The notes below the pieces were generated by a model. That model saw nothing but the letters and a program-made list of their open reading frames with translations, was not told the origin of the DNA and ran no database searches. Source: Synanceia verrucosa (taxonomy: Eukaryota > Chordata > Actinopteri > Perciformes > Synanceiidae). Taken from it: DNA of 64,000 nt. Both the position numbers and the translations under genes were made by a program. Positions 24,481 to 36,100 of this stretch are shown in pieces (position 1 is the stretch's first letter; each line of letters starts with the position of its first letter). The stretch lies in NCBI GenBank assembly GCA_029721515.1, contig CM056561.1:12593501-12657500 (forward strand). The letters run 5' to 3'.

Positions 24481-25049
24481 CCAGAAAATAATAGTAAATA
24501 ATCTTCAAAACTCACTGTTTTTAGTTTTGTAATATAAATGTGTAAATATAGATTTTACTACTGTGTACACATAAACTGAATAGTTTGTGATTTGTGTCAA
24601 AAGAAAACTGCCAGTTTGATTCCATACTTCCCCCTTGTGTCTAAAACTTGCAAAACAATCTTTCATTTCATTTCAAGTTTATTTGTAAATTATGAATTTG
24701 CCCCATTGGGCTTTACAATCTGTACAGGATATGACACACTCTGTCCTTTACAAATGACCCTTGCATCAACTAAGGAAAAACTCCCCCCAAAAAAACTTTT
24801 AACAGGGAAAAAGAAACGGAAGAAACCTCAGGAAGAGCAACAGAGGAGGGATCCCTCTTCCAGGATGGACAGACGTGCAATAGATGCCGTGTGTACAGAA
24901 TAACAACAATGAAAACACATTAACACTACATATAAAATTGTATGAAAATGTCCAACTCAATATAACAACAGCTAATCTACAGTGTATATGTAGAATTGTA
25001 TGAGAGTGTCCAAGGGGGTGAAGGGCATCATCAAGCTATCAGCAAAGGA

Positions 25050-25200
25050 TGAGAAGAACGTCTTCCTCTCCACCACACCAACCAGAAGAAGCCTGGGCAG
25101 CACGTCTTCCTCTCTCCACCACGCCAACCAGAAGAAGCCTGTGCAGCACGTCTTCCACTCAACCACACCAAACAGGAGAAGCCTCCGCAAGATGACCTTG
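25050..25200. repeat. Short tandem repeat, about 50-bp unit, in LINE 3' region
   Basis: Roughly three units of CGTCTTCCTCTCCACCACAC, then CAACCAGAAGAAGCCT, with diverged copies. It lies in the 3' non-coding part of the LINE. Confidence 0.7.
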
Positions 25201-25936
25201 TCACCACCACGTCACTCAGCACCAGAAGATGAAGCCTGACTGGTCTGCACAACCACGACTGTGAGATGAGAAAGCACAGGGACTACAAGGCACAAAACTA
25301 ATCTGCAGCATGTGTTAAAGGGAGGAAGAGAAAACACATCCTCTTCTCCACTACTCTAACAGATACAACCTGAGCAGCATCACCTCCTCTCCATCTCACC
25401 ACCATCATGACAGATGAAGCCTGGATGACACCACCTCCTTCCCACCAAGTAGCCTCAGCTCATGGACACCTGGGAGGTGAAAGCACAGAGACTCTGGGGA
25501 AGAAGATGAGTTGGTAAAATGACTTAATGGAGGCATCCAAATGAGAAGAAGAGAAGCTCCGTGTGTCAGAGGAAGTCCCCCGGCAGTCTAGACCTATAGC
25601 AGCATAACTAAGGATTGATCCAAGGCAGACTAAGTCAGCCTTGGATCAGTCCTAACTATAAGCACTATCAAAAAGGAAAGTCTTAAGCCTACTCTTGAAT
25701 AAGGGGATGGTGTCTGCCTCCCGGACTGAAAGAGGGAGTTGGTTCCACAGAAGAGGAGCTTGATAACTGAAAGTTCTGCCTTGTAGGTGAGGAGGAGGAT
25801 TTAAAATTCTATTCCAGATTTTACAGGGAGCCAGTGCAGAGAGGCTAACTCCGGAGAAATATGATCTTTTTTCCTGGTTCTGGTCAGAACACGTGCTGCA
25901 ACATTCTGGACCAGCTGGAGAGTCTTGATAGACTGA

Positions 25937-26626
25937 AGGCTGGAATATACATTTCCGACTGCGTAATACATTATCCGACTCCGTAGCTACGGAGACCCCT
26001 CGAGCCCTCGCACTTCTCTGTCGTGATGCGTGTTGTGCAGCCCTGTGCTGAAATGCACCCCCTCGGAAAGTGAAACAATTCGCCTTAATATCGCAGATAA
26101 AAGCAGGGGAAAATACTATTTTATGATTTAATTATTTGTGAGGGAGATATAAGAGAACAACAGTAATTGCTTTCAGTCTTTAAAACTCCTCTTCCTCTTT
26201 CTTTTCAACACAAAATCGGATAATAGCGAACGCAAACCAACAACTTTCGGTATGTTCTGTGGAAATATACCCCAGACATAATTACTAAATGAATTAAATG
26301 GATTTTTTGAGCAGGTTGAATGTGTTTGATTTGCCTTTCACAAGGATAATTGATACTTTAGTTCCTGTCCTGCCTGCGCTGCTGCAGAGGATACCTGTCT
26401 GTCTGTTTCTGTATAGGAAGAGGGGCTGCATTTCACTGCAGGGGTGCAGCTAGAGGACCAATCACAGCCCTTGTCGTCTCCGTCTTCCCTTGACGGATTG
26501 ACGGACAGTTAAAAAAAAATTCCTGCGCCCGGAGATGACGGAGAGGCTCTCCGTCAGGCTCTCCGGCAACGCAGAGGGCTCTCCGTCTCTACGTACGGCA
26601 CTTTACGGAGTACTATAAATTGGCCT
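25937..26626. mobile_element. PIF/Harbinger-like MITE, longest copy
   Basis: Left end AGGCTGGAATATACATTTCC; right end on the other strand AGGCCAATTTATAGTACTCC; 690 bp. The bases beside the ends are TGA and TTA, an imperfect 3-bp duplication. It contains a 16-bp palindrome CTCCGTAGCTACGGAG near 25979 and no transposase frame. Related copies: 51620-52119, about 59053-59785 (inverted) and inside 12058-13018. Confidence 0.75.
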
Positions 26627-28139
26627 TTATTAGGGCAGCCTGATAATAAGGAATTGCAATAGTCCAGCCTAGAAGTTACAAATGACTAATTTTTCTGCAT
26701 CGTTTTGAAAGAGAATATTCCTGATTTAAAAAGCAGTTCTAGCTGTTTGTTTCATGTGGACGTTGAAGGACATATCTTGGTCAAAAATTACAAGCACAGT
26801 GGTGCTCAAGGCTGGTGCAAAGCCATCTACAGTAAATAAGTCATTAGATAGTTTATTTCTGTGATTTTCGGGGCCAAGAAATTGACCGTCATCCAAGTTC
26901 CTTAAGGTCCTTAAGACATGTTTGGAGTTTCGCTAACTGGCTGGATTCGTCTGACTTGAATGACAAATATAGTATCATCTGCATAACAGTGAAAGTTTAT
27001 GGAGTATTTTCTGATAACATTGCCTAAAGGAAGCATATATAAAGTAAATAGAATTGGCCCAAGTACAGAACCTTGAGGAACTCCATAACTGACTTTGGAC
27101 TGCATGGAGGACTCATCATTAACGTGAACAAACTGTGATCGATCCGATAAATAGGATTTGAACCAGCTTAAAGCAGTTCCTCTGATGCCAATTAAATGTT
27201 CTAATCTCTGCAACAGGATATGGTGGTCAATAGTATCAAAAGCAGCGCTAAGATCTAACAAGACAAGTACTGAGACGAGTCCATTGTCTGACACAATTAG
27301 CAGGTCATTAGTAATTTTCACCAGAGCAGTCTCAGTGCTATGATATTTTCTAAATCCTGACTGAAAGTCCTCAAATTGATTATTGTCCTGAAGGAAGTCA
27401 CACAGCTGACTGCACACTGCTTTTTCAAGGATCTTAGAGAGAAACGGAATGTTGGATATTGGTCTATAGTTGGCTAAAACTTCAGGATCAAGACCAGGCT
27501 TCTTCAGAAGAGGTTTGATTACGGCTACTTTAAATGACTGAGGTACATAGCCTGACAGCAAAGATAAGTTGATCATGTTTAATAACGAGGTGCTCAGTAA
27601 AGGTAAAACTTCTTTAAGCAGTGAAGTTTGGATGGGATCTAAGAGACAGGTAGAAGGCTTCGATGAGGAAATCATTGAAGTCAGTTTGTGGAGGTCTATG
27701 GGAGAAAAGCAGTCCAAGGATACATCAAGTTCTTAAATGGGTTCTAAGCTTCCTGTGTTTAAAGACAAAGCAGTTTCAGTTAAAGGCACAGTATGACTGA
27801 TTTTCTCCCTAATAGTTATAATCTTTTCATTAAAGAAGCCCATGAAGTCACTACTACTGAGGGTTATGGGAATAGATGGTTCAATAGAGCTGTGGCTCTA
27901 TGTCAGCCTGGCTCTAGTGCTGAAAAGAAACCTGGGGTTGTTTTTATTTTCCTCTATTAATGATGAATAATAAGCTGCTCTGGCCTTACAGAGAGCCTTC
28001 CTATAAGCTTTCAGACTATCATGCCAGTACAGCCGAGACTCTTGCAGTCCGGTTAAACGCCACTTCCTTTCAAATCTTCTTGCTGTTTGTTTTAAACTGC
28101 GGATGTGAGGGTTATACCATGGAGCCAGCTTTCAGCATT

Positions 28140-29420
28140 TGGATGCTCAGTATTCACTGGAAATCAGCAAAATTTTATCTACACATGCTTTTTTTGAATT
28201 GCACTGCTGTTAAGAAGATATACAGTGTTGAATTCTGCATTGTGAATATTCTGCATTAAAATGATCAACCAGTTCATGTCAAAAGAATAAAATGCTGCAC
28301 ATACTGCATGTGACCATTGTTTTTTTTTATTGAAGACAGTTGCTACAAAACTCAGTTTTTTCATTTCTTTCCTTACTTTTCATTTTCATGTTTTTTTTTT
28401 ACAAAATAAACCAATAAAAGTATTACAAATAATTAAAACTGATACATAATTCACAAGTATACCATCAAATATACATTTATACAGCAAAAAATAAAATAAA
28501 AACAAAAACAAAAGTCCAAGCGAGATCACAGTAGTAAGAGAGAAGAGAGGCGCGTTTGACTGTGGGTGACCCGTCCTGGAATCTAATATTGACCCCTGTG
28601 TCATGTGCTTTGGACCACAAAGGGTCCAGGAAATATAGTAAAATTCCTGTTTATATAGAGTAGAAAAGTTTTCAGGGCCATCCCAGGTCAGGCTTGGATT
28701 CTGAGACTTAACAATAAACTTTATTGACTGTACAACAATTACTCAGATATGGGATTGTGGAAGCTGGCAATTCGCTCTCAGTTTGATTATTCAGAATTTT
28801 GTTGAATCATGACTAACCACAAAATGTGTCTCTTTTATTCGACCACTGGGGATGACAGTATTTTCAAATTGTGCACAAATCCTAGTGCCAATCAACTGTA
28901 CCTGAAAAAAACACTCAAACTGGCTTTGTGCTGATAAGCAAATTTCTCATGGTGTTCCTTCAAGGTCAAAATGTGTAGTGTGAACATTTCCAACTTGTCA
29001 ACAGGGAAAATGAAAAGGAAACTTTTACTGCCAGAACCAGGCTCATTTCAGCTCTGTGAAAGTTCTGAGAAGCTATCATAGTGCAGCTCAAACATGGGCC
29101 AGCATATGGATGGATTATCACACAGACACACTGAAACACTTTGAAACACTTACAAAAAGAAACTATTCAGGTCATTTCTATGCTGTGTTTGTGAATGACC
29201 CCACATACAGAGATAAGACAGTCAGTGCTTACAGCCATACATCTCTGGGTGACTCTAAACTCATGTTTATTAAAACAAAAGCAAACAGAAATAATATCAA
29301 GTGGAAGGAACATAACACTGTTATGAGTGAATGCAGTAGCATCTCTCTGCTACATAATTAGCAGATTTGAAAGGTATTTTAGTTGCTATAGTTCTTCAAA
29401 GAATAATCCATTCCTGCGAA
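28140..29420. other. Intergenic, no recognised features
   Basis: AT-rich sequence. The frame at 29056-29361 has no domain I recognise and no paralogue in the window. Confidence 0.45.
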
Positions 29421-29423
29421 AAA

Positions 29424-29555
29424 CTCAAGTCAAGTTTATTTGTATAGCCCAATATCACAAATTATGAATTTGCCCCATTGGGCTTTATAATCTGTACAGG
29501 ATATGACACCCTCTGTCCTTTACAAATGACCCTTGGATCGACTAAGGAAAAACTG
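29424..29555 (-). repeat. Isolated LINE 3' tail
   Basis: CAAGTTTATTTGTATAGCCC through GGATCGACTAAGGAAAAACT matches the terminal 3' region of the 24680-28135 LINE. It is a heavily 5'-truncated insertion in the same orientation. Confidence 0.75.
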
Positions 29556-29559
29556 ACAC

Positions 29560-32500
29560 CACATAATATTCCACAATAACAGCTTGCCTTCTTAACTTTT
29601 CCAAAATAAATATGTCATTTTAGAAAAACATTTGTGAGGTTTGTGAAACTCAGTTTAGCCCATGTTGGTAGTAGACATTCATCCAGGCTGATATAAGGAT
29701 CACATGCACTGTCACTGAAGGCCACATTCAACTCTTTTTTTCCTCCAAGAGACCTCATTGTTTAGCCACTCTTACATAATAAGAGATGGTTTAGAATAAA
29801 AGGGTATTTGTAGTAAGTTTGTCTGTCTCAATCAGTGGAAGAACATATTATGATCCTGGTCACTCAGCCATCAGAGTTATATGCTCACATTTGTAAGATA
29901 GGATCTTAATAATTAAAAATAACAATTAAAAAGTACAGGAACTGGAACCATATTGTGTTTTCCTCTAAAGAGAAGTAAGTTCAAAAACAAATTTCTGTCA
30001 GATAATGGCAGTTTTAAAAGGATCAGCTGAAAACACATGTGTATACCATTCAAAAAAGAGCAAAAAAGAGTCAACTAGACTTGCTTGAGTTGACTCTTTT
30101 TTGCTCTTTTTTGAATTACCTCGACCTGGATGACTGAGAACCTACACAGACATGTGCATACCATGCATATGTACGGTGTGGCACAGTGTGTTTGTGCATC
30201 TGTGAAACACAGGACCATTGTTACAATAATGCCACACATAGTATGACAAAATAGTATAGACTGGTATAGAAAAACCTGACTGAACAACATTGGTTAAATA
30301 TCAAAGTTAAAAGGAGGATGTGAAAAAAAAATTGTTGGAAGAGCTTCAAAATGGATGTGGAAGCACCTATTTTAGACTGCTGTCCAGTAGAAGTAAGACT
30401 TCTGTGACTCCAGGAAGTTTGACATAGAGCACGCCAACAAAGTGCATGAATTTGTGCTGTCTAATGTGCTTTTGAGATGGGTATTGTACACTCCACTAAA
30501 AATTAATATATGTCCAAATATGACATGCACCACTAAATATTGCACAAGTAAGTTCAGTGAAAACTCAAATTCAGAGCCAGAGTAACCCACTACAGCATTT
30601 TTACCCACGGTTTCTCACTTTGCCCAGTTCGTAATTCAACCTATAGAAAGTATGAGAACCCATGGAATGAGCGATACTGCACTGCATTTCAAGAAAGTTT
30701 CCTGTTTGCTATATTACCTCACAAATTGTGATTCAGGGAGCAGATCACAAAAAAGACCTCCCCCATAAAGAATGGAAGCGATGTATTCCCTTCTGAGTTT
30801 AAAATTGCATTGAATCGCAAAGCATCCACTCTCAGCTGGTACGGAATTTGATGGATTTGGGGATTCCATAGGACACTATCACAAAATCCTCAATGTTGTA
30901 CCTCATATGAATCAAGTGCATTCTGACCATTGACAAACAAGACCAGTTCTATCGGTTTCTAGATTAATAAGGTCTCATGGGGTGACATTTGTAGTTTTCA
31001 ACATAGTCCATAAAGAGTAATTTTTCCAGAAAAGACTGGATCAAGTAAAAGAAAAGTCTAATTTCTCTGTTGAAACAATAACAACAACAACAACAACAAC
31101 TTGTGTGTCCTCATGCTGGACCACTTTTAAAAGCTGCTGTCCCCATCAGGGCCCAGGTTGAGAAATATGGAGGGTGGGTAAACCTGTGCTTTGTAGAGAA
31201 AAGTTTTATCATGCCAGATGTCCCAATAACAAATCAGAATCACTCACATCACCTGATCCAACGTACATATTATCATAACCGTATAAAAAAAGAACAGTTT
31301 TATCAAAATGTATCGTTTTAAAAAAACAACAAAATAGTGTATTGCCAAAAAAATCTAATTCCCTTTAGAAACCTTACCACAATATCTTGCATCTCACCTC
31401 AACTTGATAATTTGAACCCATAAAGGGATTGCACATGGGTGGATTATGTACATGAACAGATTATCAGATGGGAGTTATATTTTAAGGTGTCACTATGGAG
31501 TACAGGATCTGAATGTCCTACAGAACGCCTGAGAAGAAAGAAACACTCATTTTGAAGGAGGTCTTAATACCTTCTTTCTTGCAAAGAATGTACTGACATA
31601 AAAAAACAAAAGCATTTTGGTGAAATGCATAATACAGCCTCTGTTTACAGCTCTAATAGCTAAGTTAATTGCAATTTCTGCCACAAACCATAACCAAGCA
31701 GTTTAAACTGCCCAAATCTAATCAGACCTTAACCATAGTGGCTGACATTTAAATGGATCATAACAGTAATGCACAATGGTTTTAGAAGCCAATGAAAATT
31801 TATGTTTTCCATGCAACTGAGGTATTAGATTAAAAAATGCCCATAATGGTGGCTTACCCTAAAAGAAGAGTTTACTCCAAATTATGGGATACATTTCTAA
31901 TCTATTTAATCATTGTAGGACAATTTAGCCTAATGCTGTTGGCTGTGTGGTGTGTAGTGAATGTGCAGTGACTGAGTTAACATTAATAACAGTCCTTCAA
32001 TTCTGTTTTTTAACAGCATAAACTGACCTTTTACAAACATATAGGATCAGACATGCAGGCATGAAGTGCGATAGGATCTTGTCATTATGACATATTTTAT
32101 CTATAGTGATTGCAATACACTTCTGCAGCCTGATGCTTTACACTGCATAATTGAGCTCTAAGCTGGAAGATAACTGAAGCATTTGTGGTGAGTTGCATCT
32201 AGATGTGCAGTTTGCAATACACAAAACATAGCTCTTTCACTTCCATAACACACACGTGGCTCTGATAAAACTTTGATTGCTATGTATTATTTCCTGACTC
32301 AGATCAGGTGAATGACAGAGCATACAGTCCAATCCACATTTGTACATGGTACATTTCATGTGTCTGAAGTTTTTTCAATTTCAATTTGAAATTTCAAGTT
32401 TGAAAATGATATTGTCTTGGTCAGATGTGTGTAAAAAACAAAAATATAAATTAATTGGCCTCTAAAAATATAAAGTTGTCATGTTTATGTGCAATGTATC

Positions 32501-33022
32501 AAGTTACACTCAGCTTGTTAGTGACACGTGTTCACAATGTACAGTGCAATTTTCCATTGTAAAATGTAGTAGAAATTCCAAATGTATTTCTTTTCTGCAT
32601 AAACTGAAGGTGATTGACAAAACAAATCCTCAGTAACAGTGGCCTCAGTAAAAATCTGGCAGACCAACATCACTGTGTGACAGAGTTAGAGCCCACTATC
32701 TGTAAAAATTCAAAGTGCAAGGCCAGTTTTGATAACTGATTTCGAGTTTGAAAACTGGGTTTAGACAAATGCGTTTTAGACCAACTACAACAGCAAGCCC
32801 ACAAGCATGATTGTCACCTGAACATATACTAGCTACAAGGAAACTACAAAACATCTGTGTGGTGCTACAGACTAATATAACCTTCTGGAGAGAGACTGGA
32901 GGGGGTGACAGTAAATTGTAAACTCACAGCCTGTGACCTCAGAGGGTTCCAGGAAAATGTAGGGTTGGTGGCTGGTGGGTTTCTTCCTGTAAACAGAGCA
33001 TGTGAGCTCCTGATCTGCAAGA
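29560..33022. other. ephb2 3' flank, probably including its 3' UTR
   Basis: Immediately after the ephb2 stop codon the sequence is low in recognisable repeats for about 3 kb. The 3' UTR must start here, but its end could not be assigned. An AAC microsatellite lies at about 31076-31100. Confidence 0.5.
30048..30116. repeat. Perfect 29-bp inverted repeat (hairpin)
   Basis: Bases 30048-30076 are the exact reverse complement of 30088-30116, around an 11-base loop (AGACTTGCTTG). The arms are A/G-rich on one side (CAAAAAAGAG repeated twice) and T/C-rich on the other. Nothing coding surrounds it. Confidence 0.95.
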
Positions 33023-33131
33023 TCACACCTCCACTGAAGTGATTTGATTCATCTGAGCCCTCATGGACTGGATGCTGTTTAAGATCTTCTTTTGGTGGCC
33101 AGCCAACGTCACTCCCAGTCTGAGGATGTCC
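33023..33131 (-). CDS. ephb2: ephb2 exon 16 (end of SAM domain, PDZ ligand, stop)
   Basis: Encodes DILRLGVTLAGHQKKILNSI, QSMRAQMNQITSVEV and TGA. The SVEV tail is a PDZ-binding motif typical of EphB2. The 3' UTR runs to lower coordinates. No polyadenylation site could be fixed by eye. Confidence 0.93.
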
Positions 33132-36100
33132 CTGAAAGGAAATTGTTTGTCAGTTCCACCAGACTAACACTTGAAATCCTTCAAGACTTTATGTTTTCTG
33201 GATAGTGAAGTATCAATCTAAATGACCATTTCTGTGAGTTAACAGCCTGTGGTACCTAATTTACCTCAATTTTGTCTCTCGGGCTACTTTCCATAACCAT
33301 GGATGTATAAAGAGAACTGGATAGAGCATTCAAGATGAGGCCCATTCCTATGAAAGCTGCTCAGTGACAGCAAAAAAAAGATTGACGTCTAAGTGGAAAA
33401 TTACATGGATCATCTAATGATTCTCTACATCCATTTGGCCCATGAGAAAACACAGTAGCATTTCCTATAACTCCATCTCTGAGCCCTCAGTCCAGCCTTG
33501 AATTCTATCTAAAAGATCTGATTTAAATCCTCCTTGTAAGTATACTTTGCCAACATAAATGTTTTCACGAAGGCTGTTGTCACACCAGATCAAGCCTTGT
33601 GACAATTCACTGCAGGGTTGTGTGACAGTGTGGGCACTTTAATAGCTGATTAACTGTGACAATTAGTGTCTTTTGTTCCATCATGGCTGGGTTGTACAGC
33701 TTTAGATAGCTGGCAAAATGCGCTGCCCAAATGCACTATTCCTTTTCAAAATTAATGTGAAGATTTGTATTTTCGACTCCCCGTTGGATCTACATGCAGC
33801 CAAAAAAACACATCAGATTACTGAAGATAAACACACTTTTTTGTGCTCTTTCACACAGACTTTTCTGTAGGGTTTCAATGTCATTCTAGAATTTGAAGAT
33901 CTCTCAAAACTGGGGGTCCTGGCATTGGCATTGATGATTGTATCACCACATCTGTGATCTGTCTGTGTGTAATCTGTCTTCTTTATAGTGTGGATATATC
34001 AAAAGTATCTAACATACTCCATGGTCATCTGAGACACCACATCAAAGCTGGTGAAGCCTTCATTGGTAAAGTTTTCCTTGTACTGGCCCATTTTAATGGC
34101 GTCTAGCCACTCATCCACTGTGCTGAACGAAGAGAAGTCTGGAGTGGTGCGATCAAGCAGAGGTAAGTGAACACTGGTGGAAAGAAAGAAAACAGAAGAA
34201 CATATAAGCTTGTAAGAAAGATGAATTGTGCGGTTGAGGGGTGTAAATCATTCACATTGTGAAGTGACAGAAGTCCTTTACTTTTCATACCTTGATGACA
34301 GTGGTGTCATGGCCTTGAGGCTGTTGGGGTTGCGGATCATCTTGTCCAGGGTGCTGACAATCTGACTGAATTTGGGCCTGCTGTTGCGGTCTTTCTGCCA
34401 GCAATCCAGCATCAGCTGATGCAGTGCACTAGGACAATCCATAGGGGGTGGCAACCTGTAGTCCTGTTCTATGGCATTGATGACCTGTAAGAATTTACAT
34501 GAACTAAGTCTCAGAAAATTGCTAGAACCTAGTCATTCAATTCAAATTTAAAAAAAAAACAACAAAAACCACAAATGAAACAACACAAATACAATGTTTG
34601 ATTGTTGCTTTTTGAACCACATTGTAGTTTGGCTCATGGTGAACTTAGAAAAAAAAATACATTTTTGAAAATAAGTTAGTTTGAGTTATTTTCAGCAAGA
34701 TTGCTTTCTACTCTGTGTAATGCAGATGAAGATCTGACACAGTTAACTGGTATGTATGTTATGTTCACCATAAAAATTATTCAACTGGTAACTGTTTCTA
34801 AAACCAAAAGGTTGTCTCTGCTTCTATACCTGGTAATTAAATCTAGGGTTGGTAATCTACAGAAACTAGCAAGAGTACTCTTGATTTACATAATTAAAAT
34901 TATCCAGCTGCAAAACATAGCCCAATGTGTCCAACTCTTTTCCAATTAACTCATTGAGTGACAGCCATTTTATAAAGCCCACAGAATATTTTGCACCATG
35001 ACTCTTAAAACATAGAATAGCATAAATGACTCTCTATTTCATCATGTAAGAAACCATTTGTTTTTACCTTGTTCCATTCTTGTTTTATTTTAGAGGACAG
35101 TTCCACCAAAAACACCACTTTTTATCCAGATTCTGTTTGTGTGCTCTTTAATCACGATCGCCTCTACTTCCTGCTTTGATCTCTGTGGCTTATGCTGCGC
35201 TCAACCCCTCGACCCCTCAAAGTCGGATTTACGACTTGTAAACTCGTAATTTCTTCACCTACCCCGACTTGACCACAACATCATAAACCAAGATGGCAGC
35301 ACCCTGGATTTGCTTTGTGTACAGCATTATACGTTACAGCGTACAGTACACTCAAATGTCTTTCCTACATATAATTACACTGGAGAACAAAACCACACCC
35401 TCCACGTCTTCTTTGTACCTATCACTTGCGTTTGAGGACCTCATACTGCTGCATTATCTTTCTGCATTCCAACAGAGCAAGCACAACAAACTTTTCATTG
35501 GAGGCATCCATCTTGGTTTTCCGACTTGTTTACTCGAACGCCGTCTACTCAAGTGTGACGTCATTCCCAGTTGCGAATCCCGACTTCCAATGCAACCCAA
35601 ACGCAGCATTATACTGTCTCTTTATGATCCAACTACAAATCCCAGCGGCCTCAATATTACTCACAGGCTGAGAGTGCCCTTTTGTCCTACTTCAACATAT
35701 TTATACATCTATGGCACTCAAGTGTTGGATTTTAAATGACATACAAACATGTCAATGGCACTCAAAGAGTTACAATAGCTGGCAGGACTAGCTGCTGACC
35801 AGATCCAAGAGTCCCTATATCTCGTCAGAGTCACCAACACTGACAGTCCGCCACTTCAGGTCTTCCTCGAAAAGAAAAACTGACAATAATATTCTGATAT
35901 ACAGCAAACATCTGCAAACAAGGCTATTTTTGTAAGACACCAAAAATAGACTACTTTATGTTTGTGTGAGTGTGTGCTAAAGTATACATGCTAGCAACTA
36001 GAAAATGCATTTCCTGCTGAAAATGTGTGGGAATGCTGATAGGTGATATTAATTGCCAAGCATTGCTGAAAGTGCTGAATTGAATTGTAAAACTGGCAAA

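Larger units (their letters stand above)
24680..28135 (-). mobile_element. LINE with RT domain, 5'-truncated, carrying a PIF-like insertion
   Basis: The main frame (26911-27717, minus) contains the RT fingers and palm: KPGLDPEVLANYRPISNIPF, LLDLSAAFDTIDHHILLQRL, YGVPQGSVLGPILFTLYMLP and the catalytic YADD in NFHCYADDTI. The region to 28135 resembles the linker between endonuclease and RT. The 3' region reaches the motif TTTATTTGTAAATTATGAAT near 24680, which also occurs in isolated tails at 29424 and 61319. The 690-bp element at 25937-26626 interrupts the 3' part. No endonuclease domain remains. Confidence 0.8.

Noticed and set aside
29056..29361. 101-codon plus-strand frame as a gene
   Set aside because: No domain, no splice partner, AT-rich codon use. 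It could be chance, and nothing supports it.
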